A DNA stretch of 64,000 nucleotides from Nematostella vectensis (GCF_932526225.1 NC_064041.1:13257951-13321950); one strand, 5' to 3'. Positions 43,696 through 58,500 are shown, counted from the stretch's first letter. Numbers and translations are program-made. The notes: generated by a model not told the origin, from the sequence alone.

Positions 43696-44771
43696 TTACA
43701 ATTTATCAAATTCTTTGGCCGAGATGCAGAAGTAGTTACCTGCTCCATTGCCGCAGTAGCGAAGATTGCAGCCTGGGGACGGTGCACTTAACTCGTACAC
43801 GTAGAACTCGCCGCAGCTCCTCACGCGGATGTTGTTGCTATACTGACAGCAGCCACTTGTCCAGTGATAACAAACTGTCCTGGTGACAACTCCATCAGCG
43901 ACTGAAGGGTGCGCGCCGTTCATCCATCCGGTGGCGGCTGTTCCACAGTAATCATACGACACACACGATGTCGGCATGCGGTACCCGGCGTCACCGGAGA
44001 TGCGGTACCATCCGCTAAGGCCACTGTCACACAAGTAGTTACCGTTGTGATGTAAGTTTTGCGAGCGGTCGATAGTGTTGAGAGTCACATAGTTGCTACA
44101 CTCTAAATTAAAAGCAACAAGTGTTGTCATTTTATTTGATTAAATCGTATATTAGATAGCATTGCGTACATTATTATTCTTTTAAAAATCACAAAACAGA
44201 ATAAAACATGACCGACAGGTTTTGAGAAAAAAATAGAAAGAGGAAAAGACAGAGGAACCGCGAAAGACAGAGGAGTTTTGGCGATGTAAAGAGTTTTAAC
44301 GGGAACCTCACGCAACCCTTACACGCATAAAAATGAATATCAGTAAAGCTGAATCAGTACCATTTCGGAGAGCTTCTCTTTCTTCGGAATCGGAGATGTT
44401 TGAAAACGAGCACCCAACCAAAATCAAGGCCACGCGCTGGCGTCATCGTGTTGTTGATAAAATTTGTGATGCTAAGCTGGCTGAAAGAAGGGCTTTTAAG
44501 GGCTTTAAAAAAGTCTCGTTAAAGTCCATAGAATTGAAACTTAAGGAATAAATTCGAAAACGCACCGTATCATGTAAGCGATGAAATCTTATTAAAAACA
44601 CGATTGTAAAAATTGTGTTTTTAGGGCTTTCTTACCTGATTGCGATGTAAAGAGTTTACACGATTGTAAAAATTGTGTTTTTAGGGCTTTCTTACCTGAT
44701 TGCCCGCGAGTCGCGCAGAAACTCGACAACAAAACCACGACAGACACAGCCGCACCTAACCACATTATCAT
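43696..44771 (-). CDS. Secreted D8C-domain protein, right copy
   Basis: Two exons, 44771-44696 and 44102-43696, phase 1, give 160 aa. The signal peptide (WLGAAVSVVVLLSSFCATRG) differs from the left copy by one residue after the Met segment. The D8C domain keeps the CGT cysteine lost in the left copy. Around 19 of 135 mature residues differ from the left copy, far more than in the RLR genes; changes are clustered between perfectly conserved blocks. An alternative phase-1 donor at 43740/43739 could splice to the EGF exon at 38790-38689. The first intron has a tandem duplication that copies the donor site. Function unknown; an extracellular location is inferred. Confidence 0.83.
44602..44702 (-). 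repeat. 58-bp tandem duplication of the D8C exon 1 donor
   Basis: On the minus strand GCAATCAG-GTAAGAAAGCCC occurs twice, 58 bases or so apart: the true donor at 44695/44694 and a copy about 60 bases into the intron. Use of the second copy would add bases that break the frame. The left arm has a single copy. Confidence 0.85.
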
Positions 44772-45034
44772 GTAGCGGTATTGTTCGCTGCGCCCAAATG
44801 AACAGCCCAAGATGAGCTATTGGTTTTTATTTGCTGGGTTCCGCCCATATGTGAGTGACATTCTAACTCATTGCAAATCTTTATTTGACGCTATCTTATC
44901 TTTATGAGATTTTAAAGCCAAGGGTTGATTCTCGTATGACATTTGTGTGAAAGCTTCTTTTTATCCTTTAGGGATCCTTGAGTTATGTCTAGAGAAAGGA
45001 TGATTAATAATGATGGTTTTCCTAATCTTATTTT

Positions 45035-45207
45035 CAGGGGCGGATCTTGGGGGGGGGGGGGGGGCGAGGGGGCCCTTATTTTTAGAAATTTGACTTAAAA
45101 ATATACGAGAAATATAAGGAAATATACGAAAGAACAATAAGTCCACCCCCCTTTCTTGAAATGTTTGCTTCGGCCCCCCCTTTTTTAAACTTCTGGATCC
45201 GCCCCTG
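45035..45207. mobile_element. CAGGGGCGGATC MITE, right copy
   Basis: Mirror of 32087-32251, with ATTTT on both flanks. The internal poly-G run is longer here. Confidence 0.75.
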
Positions 45208-45649
45208 ATTTTACTCACCCCCGTAGGCGCCTGTACACCCAATTTTTTGCCTACAATAGCGTGAATCGGAACCAGATATACTATTGGTTTTTTTTTAAGG
45301 AAAATGGCAATCAAATCCTAACCAATATGATTATATTAATTGGCAAGCGTTTTATATATTTTTTGCCGTCTTAAAAATATAAAACCAGATGTAAACATTA
45401 GTTTCTTCTGGAAAAATGTAAAGTATATTTACAATATAGAAAAGTGCCATAGCTTAGCAAAAACATCAACTTTCTTACCACTTTAAGAAATAGGATGCTC
45501 TAATGTCGATACTGTTATGATTTACTAACTCGCTTTTTATCTCCTATCGCCGTTTTTGTGCCGCTTGTCTTTTCTTTGTGAGTGTATTTTCTGTCGGTGT
45601 TGTTGTGTTTCCTTCTTCTTTTCTTTAGCTTTTCAAATGGTATTCACTT

Positions 45650-45900
45650 CAGAATAATAAAAAAAAAACAAGAAAAAAAAAGCAATGAAAAAATAAATAA
45701 ATAAATAAATAAATGAAAAAAAATAAAAAAAGACGAAGAAAAAAACAACGAAAGAGAAGGATTAAGAAGAAGAAAAACAAAAGAAGAGAAAAAAGAGGAG
45801 AAAAAGGAAAAGAAATAACGAAGAGAAAAAAAATTAAAATTCAATAAAACAACAAATACAAAAATAAGGTAAGGAAAAAAAAGAGCAAAGAAAGGCAGAT
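45650..45900. repeat. Polypurine tract, right arm
   Basis: A/G-rich counterpart of 31380-31640, including (AAAT)n near 45690. Low complexity. The stretch 45901-46896 mirrors intergenic left-arm DNA with no gene. Confidence 0.88.
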
Positions 45901-46896
45901 CAGTGTATGTGTAATTAGTGTAGTATAACATTATATTGTAAGTGTTTTTTCCTTTATTTTTCAAATCTTACTTATGTTTGTATATTTTATGTATTTATGT
46001 AATTATTTTGTAGATTACAATAAAAAAAGGGAAAAAAACAACGTGAATACATAGTCAGCACACAAAAATTATTTTCTGCTTATTGGTGTAAGTAAAAAGA
46101 ATTGCTCTACCCACTAGAAAATGATAACAAATCAAAACAAATTGTATATTCTCGAAGAAAATTTAGCTTCTTAAACAAACATAACAGGCATCGCTTTGCC
46201 CAGGAAGCAGCAGAAAAGAAACACAGGCGCTCGGGATTCCTGTGGCGATGCGTCGAGCGGGTTCCGCTTTTGGCATTTTCCCTTCCCTCCCTTAACAAAG
46301 GAATTTGTCGACCACAGAAGTCCCGAGTCTCGGTTTCTAACGTTCACAGACGCCTGCGGAGGAGGCTAAGTACCATCAAGCTTCTGCTTTCTCTTTGTCT
46401 TTGAACAACGGCATCTAAAATGCATTTAAATCATGGCTCTTTCTCACTCCTTAGCTCTGACAGAAGAGTACTAAAAACCTAGGGGTTTATTTTGTGTAAG
46501 CTCTCATCATTCTTTGCATTTTTAAGGGAGTTGTGCTGGTCTATTCTATTCTGCACCTTTTTATTACCCTTCTTATCGTTATGATAGCCAGCTGCATGGG
46601 ACAAGGTTGTCAAACTGGTCTCTTCTTGTCGTATTACACGCTATTGTCATCAGGATAATGTTAGCTCTGGGGCTCTAAGCATCGTCTATCTCGTGTTTTT
46701 TTTTTATCATCCTTCTTATCACCATGATAACCTTGTGGCTCAATAAAGAGTTGAGTTCTGTACCTTTTTGATGATTCGATAATGATAACCTCATGGGGAA
46801 AGTCTCCATAGAGTCCTAAAGAATGAGGTACAGAGAGTGATTCCCATGCTAATACAGCGACGATGCCAGCAAGGTCCTCGCGGTTGGGGGGGGAGG

Positions 46897-47250
46897 GGGC
46901 TCTGATTTCCCGTCTACACGTAGCGTAATCGTATCGTAATCGCCCATCCACATGTATACGGCGATTCCGTAACGCTCTAGCTTTACACGTTACGACGCCA
47001 TCTTGTTTTATTATACGGTTAGAGACTGGGTACGATTTTGACGTCATCGTGATTGAAAAGTTACGGATTCAACAGCCCACACGGATTCCGTAATCGAAAA
47101 GTTTCGGATTCGATCGTCCACACGTGTACGGAATCGAAGCGTATTTGTTCCGTTCCGCTTTCGTTTGCGGATTCGCCAGCGTAATCGTCGTATACGTGTG
47201 GACGATAGCCGTATCCGGATTCATTCGATCGCGTTTAAGTGTGGATTAGG
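46897..47250. mobile_element. CCACACGTA-type MITE, right copy
   Basis: Mirror of 29895-30265 with the same internal phrases; a few substitutions. Confidence 0.58.
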
Positions 47251-47966
47251 CCTGAAACTCTAACGATTGACGATGGTGTTGATAACTTTTAGTGGGGCTT
47301 GGGGCATGCATTCAAGCAACAAAAGCCTTAGAATTAAAAGCAAACCTCCTCTGTATCTTTACATACTTACCGATTTCTGTCATTCCGGGATTTTTTTTTT
47401 CTTGGTGTTTAAGAAGGGAGAGGATGCCTCTCCCCTCCCTGTCGCAACTCAGTAATTCCTTAATGGTTGTTTTTTATTTTATTTTTTGATAATAATAACG
47501 CATAGGCCTAAATACAAATTTGTCATTTACAATTGGTAATCGCATTTACACAATTAGCAGCTATATATTTTTGCCATTTTTGCCGTAGCATTTAGTAGCG
47601 GTAGAAAATATGTCTGCTATGAACTTCCGCTCCTCAATGGCCAGATAACTGAAGGGCTCTCAGAGATATGAAAACTCCTCATGAACTTGACCACTTTACT
47701 TCTATCTTTTTATCGAAAAGATTTGAACAGAATCAAAGTAATCGCCACGGCAAAGAGATTGGTTTACAAAGAAAAAAATGTAGGAGATATTGAGCGAAAA
47801 CAAAAGGGGTCTGGCTGATACTACGAAGGGCTACTAACTGATAAATGTTTTTGAGGGGAATCTTTCCACACAGCAAAAATTTGTAAAAAAAAAAAGAAAT
47901 GGTTTGTGGGTAATTAAATTGCTTTATAGGCTAGGCTAGAGTGGTGAGGGCTGGAAAAAATAGGGT

Positions 47967-48110
47967 CAGGGGCGGATCCAGGAATTCCAAAAAGAAGGGG
48001 CCGTAATAAGGATTTAAAGAAGGGGGGGCCGGACTCATTGTTCTTCCGTGGATTTCCTTATATTTCTTGTTAATTGTATAGTCAATTATCTAAAAATAGA
48101 TCCGCCCCTG
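47967..48110. mobile_element. Short CAGGGGCGGATC MITE, right copy
   Basis: Mirror of 29020-29162; starts CAGGGGCGGATCCAGG and ends GATCCGCCCCTG. 48111-49429 mirrors 27716-29019 and holds no recognisable gene. Confidence 0.73.
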
Positions 48111-49429
48111 GTGGTATGTGGGTATGTACACTTTCAGCTTGACTAGACTAGTTAGGGCTTATCAAATTATTTTGCTGCTGTTAGTACCGCCACGCTGATG
48201 GACATAACAGCTGTCCATGCTTGCCACATGTAATGATCGACTGTGAAAGTATATCAGACGATCCGCCTTCAATAACAAATGACCTACTTTACGCCAGCGT
48301 GTACTAGCGTTCCGTCTTGGCTTCTGTCCTCAAAGAGCGTCTTTATCGTGCTCTCGCGCGGTTCAATTGTGCTACTGACGACGATGAACGATAGCGCTAG
48401 GCCTGGTGGTGATTATATAAGGTGATAAGCGTAAAGCTATTGCCAAAATCGTGCGGTGATCAAACTAACTTATATAAGTCCCACAGTATTTTTAAATATC
48501 AAACAGTTATGGATACAACAAATAGCATTTTATTCGTGACGATCAAATTAGTTACCTGCATTTTTGTAAGAAGCGTTTATGTTTTTCAGGGCTTTTTCAT
48601 GCTAATTTTTAGATTGAAAAGCATGTTAGCTATATGAACGTCCGCTTTAAAGTCAAGAGATAACCTTGATGACTCGGTAAAAAATAGACTTCTCAAGGAG
48701 TAAGGAAACAAATCAACCACAATGTAGAAGCGCCTCTGTGAACACAAATAGTCACACTGACGGGCCCTGACGTTTCTAGCATTAACGCATCGTCGGAGCA
48801 ATGAATTGCATTGATTTATTCCTCTAATTCTACCAAGCCCTCTCAGATCACCTAGTTTCTCTACAGCTTGTCTGTAGTTTTTCTAGTCCTACCATTATCA
48901 AAAAGTCGTTTGTTTCTGACCAATGACGCTTGGCCAGGATTTTCTAAAGCGGAGAGAGGAGGGGAGAGGAAAGGCAGGCGAAATGCAGACAGTTTGTTTT
49001 ATTATTCACCCCTCGACCCCCTCGCTCCGTTGCCAAATTTGACGTTAAAAACGTTATTTATATACCCATAAGAACACTTCTTATACCGCAGGGGCTACCG
49101 CACCACATAGCTCAGCAAAAGGAATCCGTTTTGCTTTCTATTGAGTAAGTTTGTAAGTGTTGCTATTTATTCTGCACTAGTTTTAACAATTCAAGTCTCC
49201 AATTACCCTCCTGGGAAGCTTTTTGAGTCGCTCGTTTTCTTTTGAGCAGAGAAAGCTCTGAGCTGGAGGGTAGTCTCCAATTAACACTCATAAAGACTAA
49301 TTTATCTTAAACGCGGTCTGCATCGTCTGAATCTCGCCTGGAACTTGCCTTCCCCTCTTCACACTTTTCTTTTGTTTCATTGTGTGATGAAGGTTTCTAA
49401 ATAAAAATAACGAAAATAAAAGACGTCAT

Positions 49430-49551
49430 GCATTCTAAACGCCACTCAAGTGACCTCATGCATTCTAAACGCCACCCAAGTGACGTCATGCATTCTAAAC
49501 GTCACCCAAGTGACGTCATGCATTTTAAACGCCACCCAAGTGACGCGACCT
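49430..49551. repeat. 30-bp repeat downstream of the RLR stop, right
   Basis: About four copies, mirror of 27557-27715, again with a TGACGTCA-like core in most units. Lies 20 bp beyond the right RLR stop codon. Confidence 0.88.
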
Positions 49552-49570
49552 AAATATGCCGTCACGCAGC

Positions 49571-52500
49571 CTACAAGTCGTCATCGAAGCTCAGATCATC
49601 CATCAAACTGTCATTAAGCCCCGCCTCTTCTTCAGCGAGCACCTCCAAATAATCATCAACTTGCTTTATGTTCAGGGCAGCCTCTGTCCACTTCCGGTAG
49701 AGTTTTCGAGGGCCGCCCTCAATTTGGACCACAAAGCTATTGATCTTAAGGAGCGGCCACTCAGCCCCATGAATCTTTGCGGTCCTGCCCCAGTCTTGGC
49801 CGCATTTCTTGCAATGGACCTGTTTAGCAAAGGAATAAGTCATATAACGACCGCAAAGGACGGTGGGTCTAGCATCCTCTTCTGGCACTTTTTGCCGGGA
49901 TAAAAAAAGACTGGAGGAGGGATACAAGTTTTTTTTTTCGCAGCGATGTTTGGGGACTACCCCAGAGCCCTATTGGCCCCCCGTCAAGCGCATAGCCGTC
50001 CCAGTCCTCTCCTCCTTCCAGTTTAATCAAGTGTCGATTCCGAATCTGGCTATTTTTAGTAACCACCACCCCACCACTGCGCATGAGCATTTTTACTCAA
50101 CCTTCCCCCGCGCTTTGGCATTTACATCTTATTGTCTGCCGCTGTTTTGTGACTTTAAACGAAAAAAACACACCCTATTTGCACAAATACCATCGAAAGT
50201 TTCATTTTAGCATCAAGGATACGGGCAGTTGCGGTTTATTAAGGGGATGTAGTACTTTGAGGATTGCAAGATTTCGAAAACGAGACTTCATTCAAAATCA
50301 AGAGCGTGCTTCAAACACCGTTTTCGCTCTAACTTGCTGTTTCTTCGTGTTTCTCAACATTCATTATCTTCCTAATGGTCAAACGAAATCTGTAAGTTAG
50401 ACATTAGATAGGATAGGAGTAGGACCAAATAAAAGGAGCAAATCCTCACGCGCGGTGGTGGGGTGGTGGTTACTAAAAATAGCCAGATTCGGCATCGACA
50501 TGGTGCGCGGGTAATACCAAAGTGTCCCTCTCTTATCTTATGCTCTCTTGGATTATATATAAAAGTAAGTTCGAAAGGCCTTACGTCACCTTTGTATCCA
50601 TGGTTATGCCGGTTATCAGCTTGGGCTTCTTGTGTGGTTTCAGTTCAATCTTGTCGCGCTTGAACTCGGGGCTGATCACGACATAATGGGAGCCTGAGAC
50701 ACACCGGAAATCACATGCCTCACACGCAAAGGTGTTACACTTCCGGCAGTAGAATCTAGCGGTAGCTGTATGCTGATTGACATCTCTCTTGCGCGCTTCA
50801 AGCTGGGATTTTATTTGACGAATACGCGCGTCCTTCTGCTGAAGCTGATCGATCTGTGCGATAGAACAAGAAAAAATATTATTATCACCACCCTTAGAAA
50901 AACGAATATCACCATCAACATAAATGATGAAAACCCTGCCGGCATAATAACACTATCGTTATATCGTCGCTGCTAAACACATTATCGTCCTTTTACAGAA
51001 GAAATGATTTGACTATGTAACGGTCATCGTCTCAAAATCGTTTCCTATGGCATGTATGTTTCCTAGTGCAGGCCCATACACAGGATTTTTGTTGGGGGGT
51101 GCGACATCCCAAAAAGTGGACCTGATTTATCTGGGGGGAGGGGGGTGTTTTCTGATATAAAAATCTGACCCCCCTCCTTCCCCCCCGAAAGAACAAAAAG
51201 GGATTTTTTATACCTTTGCACCATCTCCACGGGACGTTTATTGTTGGATTTGGCTACAAGAAGTCTGACTTATAGATTGATGACATACTAGCTTATGTTT
51301 TATAGTTTTGTCTACAAATAGCTCGTTTATTGAGAACCGAAAGTGGACTTTCGGCCGTTGTCGGGGGGGGGGGGGGGGAGGGGGGAGATGGGGATGCGTT
51401 CGCACTCCCTGCACCCTCCCCTCCCTGGGTACGGCCTGAATGTACCTCCTTCATGTACTCGTCCTGAGTCAGCTTTTGCACGGCCGCGACCGCGTCCGTC
51501 ATCAGTATCTCTCGGTACTGGTTCAGCTTCTCTCGCTCGTGGCCTTTAGACCGAGCGTCAGCCAGATAAACATACTGGCCCTGATCTGCCCTAATCCGGC
51601 CACGCGCCTGGGTACTAGATATCTCATTGCCTGGGGAGAAACAACATGTTGATCAGCAAACAACAGTGGGGTAGCACATTCATGAATAGCGAACATGAGG
51701 CCCCGTCCACACAGATCCGGATTTTTTTTTTTTAAGAATTTGGCTCCCGCCACACGTATCCAGCGTAATTTCCGGCATTTATTATTTGGGGACTCTTACT
51801 ACGGCCTTAAATAAGAAAAATAACTGGTTGTGTATCGTATGAGGTAGACTTACCATACGTATCGTGTCGTATCGTATGAGGTTGATACTTACCATACGTA
51901 TACGTATCGTAACGTATGAGGTAAACGTAACGTATGAAGTAGACTTACCATGCGTACTCTAACGTATAACGTAGACTTACCATACGTATCGTGACGTATG
52001 AGGTAGACTTACCATACGTATCCTAACGTATGACGTAAACTTAGCATACGTATTCTAACGTATGACGTAGACTTACCATACGTATCGTAACGTATGGGTA
52101 GACTTGCCATACGTATCGTGACGTATGAGGTAGACTTACCATACGTATCGTGACGTATCGTATGAGGTTGATACTTACCATACGTATACGTATCGTAACG
52201 TATGAGGTAAACGTAACGTATGAAGTAGACTTACCATGCGTACTCTAACGTATGACGTAGACTTACCATACGTATCGTGACGTATGAGGTAGACTTACCA
52301 TACGTATCCTAACGTATGACGTAAACTTTCCATACGTATTCTAACGTATGACGTAGACTTACCATACGTATCGTAACGTATGAGGTAGACTTACCATACG
52401 TATCGTAACGTATGAGGTAGACTTACCATACGTATCGTGACGTATGAGGTAGACTTACCATACGTATCGTGACGTATGAGGTAGACTTATCATACGTATC

Positions 52501-55500
52501 GTAACGTATGAGGTAAACTTACCATACGTATCGTAACGGATGACGTAAACTTACCATACGTATCGTAACGTATGGGTAGACTTACCATTTGTATCGTAAC
52601 GTATGAGGTAGACTTACCATACGTATCGTAACGGATGACGTAGACTTACCATACGTATCGTAACGTATGAGGTAGACTTACCATACGTATCGTAACGGAT
52701 GACGTATCCTTACCATACGTATCGTAACGGATGACGTAGACTTACCATACGTATCGTGACTAATGAGGTAGACTTACCATACGTATCGTAACGTATGAGG
52801 TAGACTTACCATACGTATCGTGACGTATGAGGTAGACTTACCATACGTATCGTAACGTATGAGGTAGACTTACCATACGTATCGTAACGTATGAGGTAGA
52901 CTTACCATACGTATCGTAACGTATGAGGTAGACTTACCATACGTATCGTAACGTATGACGTAGACTTCCATACGTATCGTAACGTATGACGTAGACTTAC
53001 CATACGTATCGTAACGTATGACGTAGACTTACCATACGTATCGTGACGTATGAGGTAGACTTACCATACGTATCGTAACGTATGAGGTAGACTTACCATA
53101 CGTATCGTAAGGTATGAGGTAGACTTACCATACGTATCGTAACGGATGACAAAACTGCAATCTTTTATGTCCAAGCCCTCCTCGGCCACAGATGTCGCAA
53201 TGAGAATGTTTACAACGCCTTTCTTGAATTCCTCGATGATGAGTTCCTGCTCTTGTTGAGACATTCCCACTGTGAACGTTAAATGAAAACCTCAAGGATT
53301 TGCGCGAATTTGCCACCTAAAATGTCATGTGATTTCTTAGTGGAAGTCGCCTTTTTATATGCCAGAAACAAGCTCCTCTTTCCATTTTTAGTAAACTTTG
53401 GCTACGCCCATGCAAGGTCACAAGTCCCACCTAAAGCTTTCATCCTCTTGGCAAAGATGATTTTCTAACAACTTTTTGTGCGTGATGATACTCATTATCT
53501 TTGCTTATGTTGAAACTGTCAATACTTCGTTTTTTGTTTTTCTACTTGTTTGAAACACGTCAGTGCATGTGTTTCATAGTGATATACCGTCACGGGTACC
53601 CTGTGTTAGAGGACACTCTTCCCAGGAACGACCATGTTTGGACACGTGTGACGCAGGTTTAGTTAGCGGATTACGGCTTGTTGAAGTACTACTAAATTTT
53701 TTTTATGTTAAATAAAAACCCAAGAACGTAAATGTCTCTAGGTCAAGCAATGAACTCAAAACAAGGAACATGGCGTCTGGACAAGAACGTTCCTAGCTAT
53801 ACACGAAAAACCGCAGGTTTCCCGCCACTCACCAACACCGTCTCCCCCACCGACGAGCGCCTTGGGCCTGAACTTATGCTTGAGGTCTTCCGACTCTTTG
53901 ATCCACTCGACGAGCCCAACAGTAGAGCCACGTGTCACAGTGAATAGAATCCCCTTGGACTCTTTTGAGTCGTTCTCGTGGAATCCCAAGAGCAGTTTCT
54001 TCAGCTCCTCGAGTTTAGGGTTCGGGGTTTCGCCATGTATCGCGACGTGATTCTCCACCAGTTCTTTGGCCTTTCGATTAAATTAACATCAATCAATAAT
54101 TTTCAGTTAATAGTCGTTAGTCAGTTGATAATTCGCCGTGGAAAAGTTCACTCAGATAGACTACATTAACACGATGCCGATTGAACTTTCAACCGCTTAA
54201 AAATCCGTACCGGAAATGGTGTTTACACGGAACCGTGCGAATTGTTCACACTGTTCGCACGGGTCTCGTACAGCTAGCTGTTTCTTTTTTTATCCAGCTA
54301 TGGGGAGGTCCCATGTAAATTGAACGCGTAACCATACAAAATTTTGAGCGGCCGAAAATTCCACCAGTACCGTGTAATAAGGAACTTATGGTTTTTAGTC
54401 AACTCAGATCGAGATAGAGTTCTGTCAGAGTTTATAGTTTGCAGGTTCGCCATGTCTCGTGACGTGGATATTTGTTCCAGTTCTTCACCTTGTTGTATCA
54501 CCCGCACCAGTGACCTTACCTTGTGGTACAGATTGTGCAGTAGTTTATCGTTCTCTGTGAACTTGGTCTCGTCCAGAGTGTCGAAGTACTCCTTGAGGCA
54601 GGTGAGGGCGTCCTTCATCCGTACCGTGTCATTGGTGAGGAGGGCCAGGTGGTACCTTTGGTGGAGAACATACAAAGCCGCGTATACTGAGTGGAATGAG
54701 ATACGGGGGATTTAGGTGGTACCTTCACTTCCCTATGTCCAATAAGATGATTATTATACGCTATCAATTTCAAAGGCCTCGACCCCCGGTACGCAAGGCA
54801 AATTTTACGTATGACTACCTCCACTTTTCTTTTCCATGACGCGATTTCTTCAAACGTTATCATTGTTAAAGGCCTCGACTGCGGTACAGAAGGCAAATTT
54901 TACGCGGCCGTTTGAATACCTCCACTTTTCTTTCCCATAAGACGATTTATTCAAACGGTGCCAATGTCAAAGACCTCGGTCACACCGGTATACAAGGCAA
55001 ATTTTACGCAGTCGTATGGCTACCTCCACTTTCAAACCTAAATTTAAGGGCCCGACATTAAAGCCCATATAACCTCTCAGAATTTCTAGATGTGGTCGAT
55101 TCCTTGTATTTTTATCTACCAAATGTTATATGGTTCGTATGGAAACTATAAAACGCGCGTTCGTGCAAATTCAAATAACAGGTAACCCAAGCACTCTGTT
55201 TGTATTCTAGTATGTAAGAGAATTGATATAAAGATGAAAAATGGAACAAAAGAAAATAGACATAATATTAGACTCAACTTTTCTTGTCTCTTTGGAATCT
55301 CTCCTGAGTATTATGGGCCCATTTTACTCACTCGTTTCCCTTTCACCACCCGTTCTGTATTGTAGGGCTGATGAAAGGAAAACGAGTGAGTATATGCTGC
55401 TTTTTGGCTAGATTGTAAAAACTTTAACAAAGCAAAAAAAAAAACGTGACCATTTACTCACTGCCGCAGTTGCTCGATGTACGTAGTAAGTTGACGAAGC

Positions 55501-58500
55501 CCTAAGGCGCATGCCTGTTTGCTGATGACCTCAATCCACTGGCGGTATTGCTGGCTCACCCGGTTGCAGGGTGGCTGCTGGAGGTCTGGGAGAGACTTCT
55601 TTGCCGCTTTTTCGATCTTATCCATCACCTAGAGCAAAAAATGAAAATATTGAGGGTTTATAGATTCGTTTCAAAACAATTCTGTTGATAGGCGCGATCA
55701 TCCGGGAACTTCCGCTTTTAGGCGGGAAAATGTAAACGCGGTTGTATTGAGTTATGGTTGTAGATGTTGACCGATAACTCGATTTGTCCAGAGAAATAAA
55801 TCATATGACAGCATGCATCATATGATACGAACCTGTTTTACAACATTGCACAAAAGTTAAACTCAATCCTAGGAAATTAGTATTTTCTAAAATATCGAGC
55901 AAATGAAACATCTTTTAAGATCGCAAAAATTCTAGTAAAGTCAGTTTACATTTGTTGTCTGTGTGGACGATAAAAAAAGCAAGTTGTGCTGACCCGGTTT
56001 CGAACCTTGGCCTCTTGCACGGGGAACGAAGCCCGCACTACTGAGCTATCGATGCAATGAAAGGCTGGAAGAGGTCCCAAGAGACTCGCGCCCAATTAGA
56101 CTTCCATAGACTTTCATTCAACACTTCAGCGAGCTGTGCGTGGCGTAACTGTCTAAGACAGGGCAAGGAACCTGGTTTAGCCTCCATATTAATTCGCGGG
56201 TGCGCTTTGGCGGAGTTCGCATTAGGGCACTGCGCAAAATACAAATAAATTTTTACCTGGTTGCACGCTCGAGTAAACGGACTCAGTGACTGGCTTGTAT
56301 TGACGCGAATGACTTTCCTTTCTGGAACTCCTCCTGTCACGCAATCTTTAAGCTCGTTGACATTTTCACGCACCGTGTTGATGTGTTGCGCATCCATGTT
56401 CGCGCAGATCTGCAGGATGTGCTTATGTGCGTTCTCAACAGTGTTGGATTTACCGACGCCAAGAGAGGCGGTGAGGCCTACCACCTGGTCAAGCATTTAC
56501 GAAATTAGTAACATAACAGATAACACGATTACACACGGTCACCCAATTAGTAACTCAAAAGGTCACGCAATGAAAGGGGTTTAACACAACAGAAAACGCG
56601 ATGAAAGGGGTGTAAGATTACACACGGTCACGCAATTAGTAAGGCAACAGGTAACGCAAATGGGGAGCCTGGGTACCTGTGGTGTGTTGTAGTATACCTG
56701 TGGGAGGCCCTTGTGTTTTTTCAGCTTCAGGTCGATATATTGGTGCATAATCTTGTTGTACGAGTGATTTTTATTGGTGTGATGACACTCGTCAAATATC
56801 AGCAGGGATAGGTCAGATAAGGATATAGAGGACAGCTCATTCTTGTTTTGAAGCGCGTTCAGCAGAATTTGCGCTGTGAGTACCACAACGTCGTTAGCCT
56901 GAAACCAGATACAAGAATACGCTACTTTTAAAAGAAAAGAATTAAAAGCCTCTAAACAGGATGGGCATTCTCTTAACAAGATTTCCAGTTTGAAACAGGA
57001 TTGAAATGCTCTTAAACAAGATAATCAGGCTCGAAAAAATCGAGAAGACTATACAAGCAATTGGAAAGCGAGATTGGGTGATCTAAACCGGATGGACAGG
57101 ATCTAAACCTTTTAATTGGCAGGATCAAAATAGGATTGGCAGGCTTTAAACAGGTTGGCAAGATTGTAACAAGAATTCAGGATCTAATCAAGATAAACAG
57201 AATCTAGATGGGATTGTCAGCCTCTAAGTAAGGTTGTCAGGCTCCAACAAGCTATACTTACCTTAAGAAGGAATTTCAGGGGGATTTCTGTAGAGTTCAC
57301 TCCGGAAATGTCGCATACAGCATAATTGCTGAGATATGCCTCAAAGCGCTGCCGCTGTTGTAGCACAAGATTTTGTGTGCTGACGATGAAGATTACTTTA
57401 GGCCCAGTTATCTGATCCGGTATCTCAACAGCGCCTAACAAATGAACAACAAACATTAGTTTAACATTCTTTCTTTATCATCGGAGTTTACCCAGACTCG
57501 TTATCATCGTGTGCTAAAAAAGCATTAGAAGTGAAGAGTTAGCAAGCTGTTACCCCAGGGTTGCTAATAATATATGGTGCATTCTCCTAATCTACCATTT
57601 TTGATAACGACATCAATTTTTCTTTTCCGTGGTCGCCTACGAGGGCTTCGACTGTGCAGTGTTATTTGGAGAGAAATAAGAACGCTGAATAGTGCGAGCT
57701 AGCTTATATAAAAAGTATAAAGCTTAATAGGACATCATATCCTCTCACCATTAAAGCCTCTTTGAACAGAGCATTCCTTAGATTTAGGCTTATCCCCGCT
57801 ATCTTTAGTAAGGCGACGTTTTCGACAGTCTGTTACACCCGTTTCTTTGCGTATAGATTTTTCATCCTCGGAGTCTGATGATTGTTCATCAGAATCAAAT
57901 CCACCGACCGCCCTCCAGCCAGTTTGTGAATTCTCCACAATCTTAGGGAGTTTTTGACGCTTATTTAGTTTATCTACGCTGTCCTTGTTGGAAGCAAAAA
58001 CCTCCCATATTTCCTCTATAGATTCAAGACCACAGTGTTAACATAACAGGCGCGTGGCCAGAATTTGTACGGGGTCGTAAGAGGAAGAAGTTGCCCGAGG
58101 TTCTAACGGTCCTAACGTATAAATAAGGAGTACTTCAGCAAACTCGGTTCTGGACGACGGACGGGTTTTTGTGTTAAACTATCGCGTCGCTGGCGAGTTC
58201 CTATGTAAGACGTAAGTTGAAAAGATAAGTCATATTTCATCGGCTTGGAGCGAAGACTTAATGTAGAAGGAATATGTTCAACTAAGAATGGACTGTAGAA
58301 GAACTTTGTTCTTTTTTCCATATTAATATGAAGATAAATATAAAGAAAATTTCGTAAAAAAGGCCCCTCCAACAAACGAAGTTTTCAGTTTTTTTCTGTC
58401 CTTGTTCCCCAATATCATGCAAGTACGCGCCCCTTTATATACTAATTTTGTAAACTCAACCAAAAAGGAAAAAAAAGGAATTTAAACACATTTCTTTGAA

